A DNA stretch of 64,000 nucleotides from Melastoma dodecandrum (lineage: Eukaryota; Streptophyta; Magnoliopsida; Myrtales; Melastomataceae): assembly GCA_029817715.1 (NCBI GenBank), contig JARUPY010000534.1, forward strand, positions 808,501-872,500. Reading direction: 5' to 3'. Below the pieces are notes generated by a model that worked only from the letters and a program-made list of their open reading frames with translations, was not told the origin of the DNA and searched no databases. Positions 11,804 to 24,060 of the stretch are shown piece by piece. Each line of letters opens with the position of its first letter. The first letter of the stretch is position 1. The position numbers and the translations under genes were made by a program.

Positions 11804-12631
11804 TGCGAAGAAACCAATCTAAAAGGGAAGGAAACTGCCTGCTTTAATAAGGATTTGGATCTCCAAACAGGAAGCTTCTCGCCTTGGATTCCTAGAGAAA
11901 TAACAGAAGAAGATGGCACCAAAGCAAGGGAAGAAGCTTCATTCAAATTTGACCTTTTCGGTTTCAACCTGTCACATTTGATTTCATGACTGTAATTACA
12001 TATAATATTTAGGCAATGTGGTTTGCTTTGTGCTGTCCATTTATTTAAATTTCCGACAGGCCAACCTTCATCATCATCTGAGCATGAGCATGCCAATTAC
12101 TTCCACCAATACGATTGAAACCTTTTCTTAATAAGAAAAAATTGCAGAACAGAGGAGCCGACTCCCCATTAGATTAAAAATTCTTTTATGGAGATTGACT
12201 CTTTCTTTCTTCTTTGAGCTTGTTTGGGTAAAAGGAATTAATATATAGTTTTAGTGGGAAGTTACTTAAGGAAGGAGGGAATTAACTACCCAATAAGACT
12301 AATTATGTGAATTGGGGCTCTAATCACGTGGGGTTGAAAATCTTTTCGGGAGATTAATTTTCTTACATCTTTGCATGGATTGGACAGAACTTGCGTTTTC
12401 TGGGTTTCTTGAAATGGTGGATTACAGAAACCATGTCGTTTTCCCTATTTCCCTGTGAATGAACAGACGAAATGAATGATACTTGAGGGACATTAGTTGT
12501 TGGGAGCATGGTTGTCGGGATCGGTAGAATCGAGATTAGATTTTTCATCTTGGCCGCCTGGACTGCCTGTTCATGGGCTGTCAATCCCATGCAGCTGCGT
12601 GTTCCAAATTGCGTCTCTGGTTCGAAGTAAG
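11804..12631. other. Intergenic, 5' flank of the NHL gene
   Basis: This is AT-rich sequence upstream of the - strand NHL gene, presumably its promoter. I saw no coding exon or RNA gene. It ends at the foldback element. Confidence 0.6.
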
Positions 12632-13228
12632 AGAGTTTTGTTCCTTAATGACGTCATTTGACAAATTATTTCGTCAAATAATCCCGTAAATTTCAAAATT
12701 CGTCGACTAACCCTGTGAAATCGGCCTTACAAAGGTCGACTTCAGTTATGTGAATGAAGTCGGCATTACAAAGGCCGACTTTCGTTAAATAAAAATTTTT
12801 TTGCCTAACAATGGCCGACTTCTCTTTGAATAATATAGCAAGGGGAAGGGAGGCTGAGGTGATGGTGTTGCTGAGAAAGAAGACAAAAGAAGAAAATAAT
12901 TCCTCGACTCTTTCTTTGCTCGGGGGAACTAGGACTCTTTTTTGCTCGGGGGAAATAATTTCCCGACTCTTTCTTTGCTCGTGGGGACCACGACTCTTTT
13001 TTGCTCAGGGGGCCACCACTCATTACTTAAACTCATGACAAAAAGGAAAGGGGGACCACCTTTCCCAGCAACACCACCACCTCAGCCCCCCTTCCTCTTG
13101 CTATATTATTCAGAGGGAAGTCGGTCTTTGTAAGGGCGACATCACTGGGTTAATCGATGGATTTTAAAAGTTACAAGGTTATTTGGCGAAACAATTTGTC
13201 AAATAACGTTATTAAGGAACAAAGCTCT
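12632..13228. mobile_element. Foldback / Mutator-like non-autonomous DNA element with long TIRs
   Basis: The two ends are long inverted repeats. The left end (TTTTGTTCCTTAATGACG) matches the complement of the right end (GTTATTAAGGAACAAAG). The match continues inward for well over 100 bp on each side, down to an AATAATATAGCAAG block and a GAGGCTGAGGT block (left near 12830-12870, right near 13080-13120). The left arm has extra copies of a CGGCNTTACAAAGG unit. The core (about 12900-13020) is a tandem array of a 29-bp unit with GACTCTTT and TTGCTCGGGGG. There is no transposase. Flanking CGAAGTAAG (12623-12631) and CGAACTAGC (13229-13237) could be a decayed 9-bp target duplication, as expected for Mutator-like elements. 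Confidence 0.78.
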
Positions 13229-14876
13229 CGAACTAGCATATGGTAGACTATGTGGTAGATAGAACAACAGCATCTGCCCATTGTCCTGATTCCTCCAAAA
13301 GCAGAAATGGAAGAAACTCTTGACTTGCTCGACTGGCTTCACTAGACAAAAAAACTTACATTCGACTGATTCCCGATGCCGGCATTCAAGGCAACTTCCT
13401 ACCAGCATAACCCGCCTCCGGCTGCGATCCAACTGCCATCGAATCTCCAGGCGACCGACAACCGCATCCGCACTGGCCTGCAAGATCCGTGTCACTTTAC
13501 CCCGGTGTTAGATGCCAAAAGCTACACATAACACGTATTGAATTGTGAGACAAGGCGTATGTAGATTGTGATCGTACATACAAGCTTATAAAAAGAAATA
13601 AAAATGTTATTTATGCGAATAAATGAAAATAAATTATCTAGACACGACGAGAAAAAAAAAAAAAGAAATCCCACGTTAGATAGACTGCGTCAAAGTTATA
13701 TACCCTTGGCTAAATTTTAAGTGAAGTAACCCAATACATAAATTTCAACATGGTACATAACTACAAGTATCCACCTTCTAAGAGTTCTCGCTATTTTATA
13801 AAAATGCACCCCTATCTTCTCGATCGAGTTAAGATGGTCAAATCCGTCGCACTTTTACGAAAATTTTGTCGAATCTTATCCAGTTTAACATCACTCGATT
13901 ATTTGAATTTCCTTAATATTCCAATGAAATAATCACATAATTATATTTCATTAAATTGCATCTCGAAAATATTGAGATTCTATCACTCTTCGAGAATCTC
14001 TCGATTCTCACTTTTAGTGCATTACTTAGAATATCCACTTGACTCAGCCGAGAGCACATGCCACATTTGTCAACTTTCCTGTCTATAGTTTTCATCAAGC
14101 CATTTAACATTTTGCTCTTTTATCACAATGGCAATATCTACGCAAATGCATCCCCGAAGGCGACAAATGATAAACATACGACACACGTACTATTATACAG
14201 GGAATTTAATTCGACACTACGATTTTTTAGTGTTGAAAATAAAATTTAATTAAGAAAATTTATTTAAGACGGTTCGAAATGACTTAGAAAAATATTTCAA
14301 CCCGTTTTGAGATTTACGGCTAATAGAAAAATATTCCCAGAATTCTGTGCTAAATTTAGTATTATTTATTATATGAGAGGACTTAATCGTAAATGGAGAA
14401 AACTTTAGGGACGTAATCATAAATTTAAAAGAAAAAGGAATTCTTATTTAGACGAAATTGAAATAAGATAAACACACGTACGATAAGGGTAAATCGGGTA
14501 AAAAAAACTATAAATATAGATTTCAAATAATTTCGTTTTTCTCTGAGTTGAATATTCAAAGACGTGTAAGAAAAGGAATAAAGTCGTGTCGCCATTAACA
14601 AGAAAAAGGTAAAATTGAACGCGTGGGGGGATTTTGATTTGTATTTAATTACTTACTTTGTCCCAAGTCTTCCATCCATTTCCAGCCAAGTCGTTTGCTC
14701 TGACTCTGTCCGTCGGTCGGTCTGTCTGTCTGTCCAGTCTTCCTAGTGCTTTGTTATTATTATCAGTATTCCCTCTTGCCGCTCCAAAGTACAAGTACTC
14801 TCTCTTAAACAAGCTCTTCCCCCTTTTCCCTTTCCCTTTCGACCCGACCCGGGGGAGCAGCTGCTGATCCAGAGAC
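13229..14876. other. Intergenic, very AT-rich; LRR gene promoter
   Basis: A small open segment at 13300-13500 (- strand, no domain) is followed by strongly AT-rich DNA to 14640. Just upstream of the LRR gene lies a short GTCG/GTCT tetranucleotide stretch (about 14709-14737). No gene is supported. Confidence 0.55.
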
Positions 14877-16822
14877 ATGGCGGGTGCTGCTGCTGCGACC
14901 GGAGCGCTGGCGGCGGCTTTGTTGCTGTTTGTGGCGTTGCCGGCTACTGTTAAGGGTAACTCGGAGGGGGACGCCCTTTACGCCCTGAGGAAGAGCCTGA
15001 CGGATCCCCAGAACGTGCTTCAGAGCTGGGATCCGACCCTGGTCAACCCTTGCACCTGGTTCCACGTCACCTGCAACTCCGACAACCGCGTCACCCGCCT
15101 GTAATTTTTGCTCGATTCTCTCGGAAGGAACGGCCTTTGCGTGTGTGTGTGTGTCTTGGGTTTTTTGTGGGGCTTGGGATGGAATTAGCCGGCGGAGGGG
15201 ATTTTGGTTTGGGTATGGTTATTGGAGTGATTGTTGTCGTTATCAGGAATAGATTGATTCTTGGGTTTTGTGGAGTCCTCGATGAAATCGAGGATTTGCT
15301 TTTGTGGGAGTTTTAGATTGCTACCCCAGAGGTTGTAAATAGAGAAGTTCCCCCTTTGGGATTTTGGTGTTTAAGTGCTATGACGGAATATTCTGATGAA
15401 TTAACGGGAGCTGTATGTGGCGGTAATTCCTGTGGTTTGTTGCTCTGACGCTGAGTTCCTATTGGATGTTTCCGCAGGGATTTGGGAAACTCGTTTCTTT
15501 CCGGACATCTCGTGCCTGAACTGGGAAAGCTCGAGCATCTTCAGTATCTGTATGTTATTTCTCCGTGTTTCGGTGCCAATTTTTCATTTTGATAACATGT
15601 CTTGTGGTTTAGTTGGATATGTATCCGGGTAGAGGACAGGTTTCGCTTTCTGACTTTTGCTCTCATGTGTTGTACGTTTCTTCAGTGAGCTCTACAAGAA
15701 CAACATTCAGGGAACTATTCCTTCTGAGCTCGGAAACTTGAAGAGTCTCATCAGCCTCGACTTATATAACAATAACTTAACCGGAACTATCCCCCGTTCT
15801 CTAGGGAAACTCAAGTCTTTGGTCTTCCTGTAAGTTCACAGATGTTCTTCCTTTTTTAGTTGTTCGGTACATATTTTGCCCTGGGTTTCAAGATTCTCAG
15901 CAAAGTTAGATCATTGCAACATTGTAAATTTCGAATTTCAAAATCAAGCTTTATTAAGCCTTTTGGATTCAACTTAGATTTCCCTGCCATTCCTCATCAG
16001 TGATGCATATTCACTTCCATTAAGCATCATAACTATCGAGGGTTAGACTGATATTTGTTAGAAACTTATAGTTGGGAAAATCGACATATTTGAGAAGTTG
16101 GATCGAAAATGATGATACGATGAGCCATTTTGTAGGCAAGCTTAATCGTTTCAGTATCTGTTCACCTCACTGTGACTATAGCCCTGGTAAATTTAGCAAA
16201 GGCAAAAATGATTTATTTGATATTATGGATGATTGGTACTTTGATTACATTTAGAAATGCAATTGAAACATATCTTAAATCTCTTACAAAGTATTACTGT
16301 TTATGGAACTGATGATCTGTCCCCAAGCCCTGTGCTCTGCATGTTAGATAGAAGTCCTCAAAATTGCTATATTTTCCTACTTTTGCAGGCGACTGAATGA
16401 CAACAAGTTGAATGGGCCGATCCCCAGGGAGCTAGCCGGAATTTCTAGCCTTAAAGTCGTGTATGTTTACTACTCGTGTTCTTCTTGTTAATATGATGTT
16501 GGGCTTTCTGAATTGAGTGTTTCTGGATGAGACACTATTAATAAGTTCCTTGATATGATTTTATCGGACTGTATTCTTGTTGCTCGCAACCAATTGATCA
16601 GGGATGTATCAAGAAATGACCTCTGTGGAACAATTCCAACAACCGGACCATTCGAGCATTTTCCGTTGAACAAGTAATTCTCATTTCCTTTTTATCTTCT
16701 TACTTCTGATGCTGTTCTTAAGGTTAAAGTCATTCGATTTACGTTTCAGCTTTGAGAACAACCCGCGACTGGAAGGGCCAGAGCTCATTGGACTTGTAAG
16801 CTACGACACAAACTGTCACTGA
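14877..16822 (+). CDS. Short secreted LRR protein (SERK-ectodomain-like, OsLRR1/At5g21090 type)
   Basis: Six exons (14877-15100, 15478-15549, 15686-15829, 16389-16460, 16602-16673, 16750-16822) give 218 aa, the length of Arabidopsis At5g21090. The order is an Ala/Leu-rich signal peptide (about 1-28), the LRRNT cap ([31 protein letters not shown]), then about five LRRs with [20 protein letters not shown] type repeats. The cap [13 protein letters not shown] closes the protein. There is no transmembrane or kinase domain, so it looks like a stand-alone SERK-type ectodomain. Most internal exons are 72 nt or a multiple of it, one LRR each, in the same phase. Related rice and pepper proteins (LRR1) interact with HIR proteins and influence defence. 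That function is family knowledge, not shown here. Confidence 0.95.
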
Positions 16823-18984
16823 AGAAAGTTACTTTGCAGTCTTGTATCCAGTCAGCTCTGAAAATTCCCAAAGTAGGAGCTTCGTAATGCGGGTTAAAAA
16901 AGACATCATCGTCCCAGTAACCACTCTGTTTTATGTAAATCTTAGCTTAAACCTTGTTATCCCAGTGGTTTTCTTCTGTGTCTGCTTATGGAGGCAAGAG
17001 GTGTGTCTGCTTTGGTCCTCGTGACTCTATGTATTGCTGTCTTGGAAAGAACCTGGTAAAAAGAGTTTTCTCGGTAGCCTTTGGCTTTGGCACACAATTA
17101 GTCAACCTCGACCATAATTTAGTTCTTTCTTTTTGTTTATGCTTGTGGTGGATTCTGAGTCAGGGGAAAGCATCCACTTCTTCTCCAAAAAGTAAGTCAA
17201 CGTTCAAATTGATTTGAGTTGGATGATTGATGATGATGACACAGTCCATTATTGGTTTTGGTGCATTAGTCTAGAAGTCAAAAAGGAAAAAGAAAAAACT
17301 TTTGAGACAACATCAGGGTGGAGACAGACATCCAGGAAAAAAGATGAAGGTGAGTGTTATTTTGTTTGCCTTGCCCCTGGGTTTGTAATGAATCTCCTTC
17401 GTCTCCCTCCCTCTTTGGATCTCACATTACTCAATACGATTAAAAACTAGCCTTGTGGATTTGTTTCCTTGGTTGTTCTTGGTAATGAAATTTTGCGAGC
17501 AAAGTTGGATACTGGCAATCTCTTGGGCCTAGTCGAATGTTCATTCATATCAATTCCCAGCATCCTACCAAGGCCCTCTGATTGAAAATTAGCATGTGGA
17601 AGACCCCCAATACATCAAGAGACAAGATCCCAATTGGGCTTGATCATGATCGAAGAGATCAAACAATCATCCGGGCCTTATCCAAAACCGAAGACACTGT
17701 GGTTAATGTCATGAGATGGGTCAAACAAGAAGGGCTGGCTGGAGTGAAGATTCAACCAAAACACTAAGTGGACACCGTTCCCATGTCACTGTCTCCCAAA
17801 CAACATGCACGTGCCAAATTATCCTCCACCATATGTGCTTTTTTTGGTCCTTTCTTAAAAATATATAGTGTTTGACCGACTGAAAGGATAAGCATCAATT
17901 CCGAACAGTTCCCATCAACCTAACCCATCCCCCCCCCCCTCTCCCAACTTGACTCCTTTCTCGGGGACCGCTCAAGTCCCAACATTCTGGGCCACTTTCA
18001 AATCGTGAGGTTCTCAAATGATCTCCATTTCATGGAATTCTGGCATAGCCATCCAGGACCACCCCGCGTTACACCTCCTTGCCGTAAATCCATACTCCTA
18101 AACATGGTACCTCGATCCCTTTTGCGGCGAGAATGCCCGCCGATGATCCGTCGATCCTATGCATATAACTTAGGAAGTCCAACAACTTCATGAATCCGTA
18201 ATCCGACACATTATATCTATCCTCCCATGTGTAGTAGCAGCAGCAGCAGTACCACATAAGACACGGTCCGGACGCAATAATATAATCTCCCCTGCCTTTA
18301 AATGCACTAAAAACATTGATTGCCCCCTCCCAAAACGCCGTTTCGTGAATCACTCACACGCACCCCGTATACGCACAAACACCGAGAATTAATTGCTGAA
18401 GGCCTCGTTCCATCTGGGTTGGGGGAGATAAGCATCGATATTTACTGCAGCAACCCCACCTCGATTTCACACGGCCGTCAGTTTCCCTTCAGCCCCCATA
18501 CCATAACAAGAGAAGTATGTCTGAAAATATATAAATAGGCCGTGTGCGAAATTCTGTAAATGTTTGTTGTTTTGTGACGGGAACCCAACTCAAAAAGTGA
18601 AAAAGAGGGAGGCAGGTGGTGATAAGAAGGGAAGCTTGGAGACGCAACTGTCCGAATCTCCCCCCTCCCCTGTTACCAATTCCGTCCATCTGTAAGAAAA
18701 TAAACTTTACCCTCTTAATCTCTTTCTCTCTATTACTTCAATCACTTCCTCTTTCGAGGCTTGAGACGGTGGAAAGGAAGGGGCGGAGTGGGGATTGACT
18801 TTTTGGTTTTCCGCTTTTTACTTCTTCTTCTTCCACCTCATCATCCTCCTTGTTTTCTTAAGCAGCCTTTGTTATCTTGTTTTTTGGGGGGGGGGGGGAT
18901 TTTGTGGAGCTGAAGGTCTCTTCCTTTTGCTGAGATCTGGGTTTGGGTTTTTGGTTGTGGGTTTGATTTGATATCCTTCTGCAG
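16823..18984. other. Intergenic and 5' leader of the EIL gene
   Basis: This holds the LRR 3' UTR, then roughly 1.5 kb without a supported exon. It includes an 11-C run (17929-17939), a CAG repeat of five units near 18238-18250 and a 13-G run (18886-18898) just upstream of a likely leader splice donor. Confidence 0.55.
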
Positions 18985-19346
18985 GTAAAAAAAAATGTAA
19001 CTCGTGGGTATCTTCTTGTTCTCCTGTTGTGGGGTTCGTTTGTTTTTGTCTGAATTTGTGATTCCGAGGAGAAAGGTCGAATCTTTTATTTATGACATGT
19101 GTTGGTTGAGCGGTTTGTGGTAAGATCTGGGTTTCTGCACCTTCCATGCGTCGTTTCACTTGCAATCATTGTTGATTTCATTTCGTGTGATTGATGAGCA
19201 GTGCTTTTTTTTTTCTTTGAACTGTTGATTTGGCGTTGTCTGATGATTTTTCATTCGGTGGCTGTCAGTTTTGGTGATTTAATGGGTCTTGAGGGTTTTC
19301 CTTATTGGGGTTTCCCGATTCCTGACCCGAATTCATTGATTTTCAG
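18985..19346 (+). other. Probable 5' UTR intron of the EIL gene
   Basis: A donor CTGCAG|GTAAAA (18984/18985) and a pyrimidine-rich acceptor ATTTTCAG (ending 19346) flank an intron-like T-rich stretch 96 bp upstream of the EIL start codon. EIN3/EIL genes commonly carry an intron in the leader. The call rests on splice sites alone. Confidence 0.5.
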
Positions 19347-19442
19347 ATACTAAATCTGGAAATCGGGCTGTTCGTGTGTATTCGGTGTTGAACAAGGTGG
19401 TTTCCGGCGTACCGTGTCGTTGAGTGTTGGAAAGCGGGGGTG

Positions 19443-21380
19443 ATGATGATGATCTTCGACGATGTTGGGATCTGCGGAGATCTTGACTTCCTTACGGGTC
19501 CTCTTGGCGAGAACGGGTCTATTGCTGCCACCGCCTCTCAGGCGGAATCTGAGGCAGCGGCGGAGGATGATTACTCTGATGATGATATTGATGTGGATGA
19601 ACTGGAGAGGAGGATGTGGAGGGATAAGATGAGGCTGAAGAGACTGAAGGAGCAGAATGGCAAGAGCAGGGACGGGGCCGACTTGGCAAAGGAGCGGCAG
19701 TCCCAGGAGCAGGCGAGGAGGAAGAAGATGTCCCGAGCGCAGGACGGGATCCTCAAGTACATGCTGAAGATGATGGAGGTTTGCAAGGCCCAGGGATTTG
19801 TTTACGGGATCATTCCTGAGAAAGGGAAGCCGGTTACTGGAGCGTCAGACAATCTTCGAGAGTGGTGGAAGGACAAGGTCCGTTTTGACAAGAACGGCCC
19901 GGCAGCCATAGCCAAATACCAGGCGGACAACGCCATCCCGGGAAAGAATGACGGGTGCAATCCAATAGGCCCAACGCCGCACACCCTGCAGGAGCTTCAG
20001 GACACAACCCTTGGGTCGTTGCTGTCGGCGCTTATGCAGCACTGTGAACCACCTCAGAGGAAGTTCCCCCTAGATAAGGGTGTCCCTCCGCCTTGGTGGC
20101 CGACCGGGACTGAGGACTGGTGGCCACAGCTGGGTTTACCGAAGGAGCAAGGTAGCACTCCCCCCTATAAGAAGCCGCACGATCTGAAGAAGGCGTGGAA
20201 GGTCGGAGTCTTAACAGCCGTCATAAAGCACATGTCTCCCGACATCACGAAGATCCGGAAGCTTGTGAGGCAGTCCAAGTGCTTGCAGGACAAGATGACT
20301 GCCAAGGAAAGTGCGACCTGGCTTGCAATAATCAACCAGGAAGAAGCTCTGGCTCGGGAGCTTTACCCCAACTGTTGCCCTCCCTCGGCTGGAGGAGGGA
20401 TGATGGGGCCTCTAGTCGCGGATGATTGTGCCGAGTATGACGTCGACGGGGCGGAAGATGAGCCGAACTTTGATGTACAGGAGATGAAGCCAGAGAATCT
20501 CGCAATTCCCATTCCGGGAGAGAAGTTCCCGATTTGGCAATCGAGCTACTTCCTCAATAAGGGCGACACCGTCACTAACTTTGACGGTATTCGCAAGAGG
20601 AAACCCGCCAGCGACTTCAACTTGACGACAACGATGGATCACAAGGCATACACCTGCGAGTTCCTCCAGTGCCCATACAGCGAGCTCCGGCTCGGGTTTA
20701 ACGACCGGACATCTCGGGACAATCACCAGCTGAACTGTCCGTACAGGGGCCATCATCGCCCTCCACGGTTCGGAGGGCCGATGAGTTTTCACCTCGACGA
20801 GGTGAAGCCCGTGGTTTACCCTCAGACTTTCCTCCAGTCCAAGCCGTCCGCACCGGCGGTGGGATCAGTCACGGCCCCCATTGACCTGACGGGAATTCCA
20901 GACGAGGGACAGAAAGCCATCACCAATCTCTTGTCCATGTACGACTCGAATGCTGCTCTGGCAAACAGGAGCATGAATCCCGGCAACATCTCCACGACGG
21001 TCTTTGATAGCCAGACCAACAACCGGCCTCCTCAGAAGCAGAGTCACCTCCAACTCCAGCCCCAGAACAATTACTTCGGCAACCAGATGGTCCCAATGGA
21101 AAGGCCAACGTTCAAGCCTTGCCAGCTCGGGTTCCCCCCACCGGGACACCAGCCTTTCACCAGAGAGGACACCCAGTTCGACCAAATGATCAACCAGTCA
21201 AACTCCAACCTCAACCTCAACGGCAACGACAACAACAACAACCTCCAGTTCGTATTCGGCGGGTCTTCGTTTGACCTATCGACATTCGACTACAAGGACG
21301 ACGCTCTACAGCCGGGGATAATGGACACATTTCAGCATCAGAACAAACAAAATACCGCAGCATCCATGTGGTTCCAGTAA
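19443..21380 (+). CDS. EIL1: EIN3-like ethylene transcription factor (EIN3/EIL1 group)
   Basis: This single exon of 645 aa has three in-frame ATGs at 19443, 19446 and 19449; the first was used. After an acidic N-terminus ([19 protein letters not shown]) comes the basic, conserved EIN3 DNA-binding region. It contains [64 protein letters not shown] and [31 protein letters not shown] segment and a Gln/Asn-rich C-terminus follow. The family accumulates in the nucleus when EIN2 blocks EBF1/2-mediated degradation and activates ERF1 and many ethylene genes. Length and intronless coding region fit EIN3 and EIL1 better than EIL3-5. I cannot separate EIN3 from EIL1 by eye. Confidence 0.95.
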   Translation: MMMIFDDVGICGDLDFLTGPLGENGSIAATASQAESEAAAEDDYSDDDIDVDELERRMWRDKMRLKRLKEQNGKSRDGADLAKERQSQEQARRKKMSRAQDGILKYMLKMMEVCKAQGFVYGIIPEKGKPVTGASDNLREWWKDKVRFDKNGPAAIAKYQADNAIPGKNDGCNPIGPTPHTLQELQDTTLGSLLSALMQHCEPPQRKFPLDKGVPPPWWPTGTEDWWPQLGLPKEQGSTPPYKKPHDLKKAWKVGVLTAVIKHMSPDITKIRKLVRQSKCLQDKMTAKESATWLAIINQEEALARELYPNCCPPSAGGGMMGPLVADDCAEYDVDGAEDEPNFDVQEMKPENLAIPIPGEKFPIWQSSYFLNKGDTVTNFDGIRKRKPASDFNLTTTMDHKAYTCEFLQCPYSELRLGFNDRTSRDNHQLNCPYRGHHRPPRFGGPMSFHLDEVKPVVYPQTFLQSKPSAPAVGSVTAPIDLTGIPDEGQKAITNLLSMYDSNAALANRSMNPGNISTTVFDSQTNNRPPQKQSHLQLQPQNNYFGNQMVPMERPTFKPCQLGFPPPGHQPFTREDTQFDQMINQSNSNLNLNGNDNNNNLQFVFGGSSFDLSTFDYKDDALQPGIMDTFQHQNKQNTAASMWFQ

Positions 21381-23970
21381 CTCGAATATTCCTTATGCTG
21401 GCTTCTAGATGATACGGAGGGGTGAAGAATCATATTCATATAATCTCCACCTCCTCATCGAATCATCTTCTGTAAACTTTTTCTGGTGAAAAAAAAAAAT
21501 TTATAATGCAGATTGATGATGATGATGCTTGTCTTTTGTTAGGCATTGTGTTAGAAAAATCGGGGCATCCCTTTTCTTTTCTCTCTCTCTAAATTAAAGA
21601 AATATGTATGTATGTGAATAGTATTTTCCTATCTTCATGAAGAAGCTTCAAGCAAACAAAAAGAGATCTCCTGTGGTCCATCAAGAAAGCTGTGAAGATT
21701 CAGAAAGTCTGGAAAAATGAGTTCACGGGGCCATCCAACTTGTTCGTTCCGCTGCGCCACCGTGTCCGGCAGTCGCCGTCATTCGAGATACTCCGTGATT
21801 CGAACTGCCCTCCAAAGTATAACTCAAAACCAACCTAAGCTGAACTAACAACTAAACCAGTTCACATGTTCGATCATTGGTAAAGCTTTGAAATGTGGTT
21901 TATTATAATTGACCCATCACACAGAACCCACGATGGGATCTAATCTCAATGTTAATTAAATTAATGGTACTTGTTTTGGAGAATTACAAAGGTTGCATGT
22001 GATGAACAGGCATTTGAGAGTGAGGGTTCATCTGAACCTTTGCTGCTTACTTTTAATTAATTTTGTCCTTCTTAAAAGTAACATACTATTAATTAATTTG
22101 TTTGTTTAATGTGGTGGATTTAATTAACCCAGGGGGGATAAATTCGGGGTTCATTGCATTTGAATTTTTGCATCCCGATGTAAGTTTACTTTTAAAAGCA
22201 AGGGTTTGAAGGAAAACAATATCTGGGTTTGCATCAAAATGCAAGCAACGGAGGGGGTAAAATGGCTCATGAACTTAATTGGGCTTTGAAGTTTTGAGGC
22301 CCATCATAAAAGCCCAGTAGGCCTTCCCCTTGCTAATCTTTAAGCCTTCAAGACGGACACAAGCAGCAATCATGGCATCATCAACTTCCCCCCTAATTGC
22401 CATCCTCAGTAAGTTCAGGCCATATATCGCTGAACAGTGGCGGCAATATCTATTGAAATGTTTCATTATAAATTCCTCGCCTGTAAGGAGAAAGAACAAC
22501 TTCTTTTGTCTGCTTGTTAGGTTTAACAACTGCGTGTAATTAAGCCTTCTCGATCTTCTCCTAACATAGATATGGATCTGGGAAATCAAATATGGCGCGT
22601 TCTTGAGCCCGGCTTTCTGCCCGATCTGTCAGAATGCTAGTATCGGCAACCATGCGAGAGCAGCAGGGAGAGTGATACATTTATACAAAGAACATATTTG
22701 CAACTATCGTACCTAAACTCTCAAACAACAACAGTCCATCGAACGTGAATGCAAGCTACACCGTGAAAATCAGACGGAAAGAATAGATATTCCGCAACGT
22801 TTTCAGAACTGTAAGGCCAAAGTGGACTCCAACTGAATCATAATCAGCATCAGTATTCTATGATGTCTTTTTCCTGTGTCCTGAAATGAATTGCAGGAGG
22901 TGGTCATCAAGCGAAATGACCACAACAGCCTGATCCAGCCGGTGGTGGATCACCGTCCTCCTTCAAGAAGCACATACAGAAGATGCAAAGAAACAACACA
23001 TAACACAAGAGGATGGATGCCTTACAGACCAAAAAATGACCCACAGTCCCAACCATAATTTAGATAATTGAAATACTGTACTGACATCAAACAGCACCAC
23101 TGCAAAATATGGTTCTGAAAACGTTCTATGCTCTAAAAATGGGCCTGCATTTCATAGAATTACAGGGGTTTAAAGAATAATTTACTAACATAAAGGGAGA
23201 AAAGTACAAGATTTGAGTCCACAGACATATAAATAGATAAAAAGGTTTTAGACAATCCCGCCATCTACTGGGCCTTGTAAGAAGACATGGGCTTAGGAGA
23301 ACTCGAGCGGACACGGGAACCGGGACATTCCGGAAGCCAGACTTTTCTTTCTGAACTGGATAAGACGGCTTTGGTCCGAGGTCGTTCGTTGTCCGAAAGC
23401 CCAAGACGCGGACACGGACACATGCACAGAGTAGGCGACGACGAAGACAACGGCGGTCTTGCCCGGGTAAGTTGGTTGTTCTGTCTTTCGTTTCCTTCGT
23501 TGCTTCCTCGCTTTGACTAGCCAACAACACCCACGAGACAAAAACACGACCCTCTTCGACTCCCGTCGCCATCCTTCTCGCACGGCGGCGACCGCTCGAT
23601 TGCCACCCCTGCCCTTTGTTGTCCTCCCCGTTGGATCATTCCCTCAGGTTGGGTCTTTGGTCTCTGCTCGGTTAATCTTTCCGCCAAAGAATAGCTTTTC
23701 CATCGGTTCCGTTCTCTAACCGGCGGAAATTCAGCCGTGGTATGATCTCGGTGGTATTGGGATAGTCATGAAACGTCCAGTGAAGATCTGGGAATTGCTA
23801 AAGGTTCGATCTTTGGGAATGGGATGGTGTTCGTCGGGCAAATTGTGGGAATTGTGAATCGGGATTTTCTTCGTTGATTTAGACGGTTCTGAGAGGTCGG
23901 TTTTCGTGGATGATGTTAGTGGGGGATACGCTGAGTGAACATCTTGTTCATTTGAATGGGGATTCAGACA
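21381..23970. other. Long intergenic region with weak, unresolved open segments
   Basis: This holds the EIL 3' UTR, then AT-rich DNA. On the - strand 22589-22275 is an open frame containing YCRHCSAIYGLNLLRMAIRG. A short frame near 22960-22905 reads EDGDPPPAGSGCCGHFA and then stops. Neither has a recognised domain or a complete exon set. The last 700 bp are probably the bZIP promoter and leader. Confidence 0.5.
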
Positions 23971-24060
23971 ATGGGTTCCGAAACTAGCGGTCAGGAGCTG
24001 CACTTGCGGACGTCTCCGGCCGGGATCGTGATAAAACTTCATACTCGAGGAAATGAGTAG
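23971..24060 (+). other. Overlapping 29-codon ORF at the bZIP start (uORF or frameshifted N-terminus)
   Basis: An ATG at 23971 opens 29 codons beginning MGSETSGQELHL and stops at 24058-24060. It overlaps the bZIP ATG (24053) in another reading frame. Related DPBF/EEL proteins also begin MGS and carry a C1 motif in this position. The frame therefore may be the old N-terminus after a frameshift, or simply an upstream ORF that could lower translation of the main frame. Confidence 0.5.

Noticed and set aside
11557..12096. 179-codon - strand ORF overlapping the NHL start
   Set aside because: It runs through the NHL exon in another frame and into its leader, and has no recognisable motif.
12611..12630. 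GGTTCGAA resembling a tRNA B box
   Set aside because: There is no matching A box or cloverleaf around it. No tRNA gene was found in the window.
12805..13133. ORFs in the foldback element on both strands
   Set aside because: They arise from the tandem GACTCTTT/GCTCGGGGG units; there is no transposase or other domain.
18238..18250. Short CAG repeat as a possible coding polyglutamine tract
   Set aside because: Only about five units, and not inside any supported open frame.
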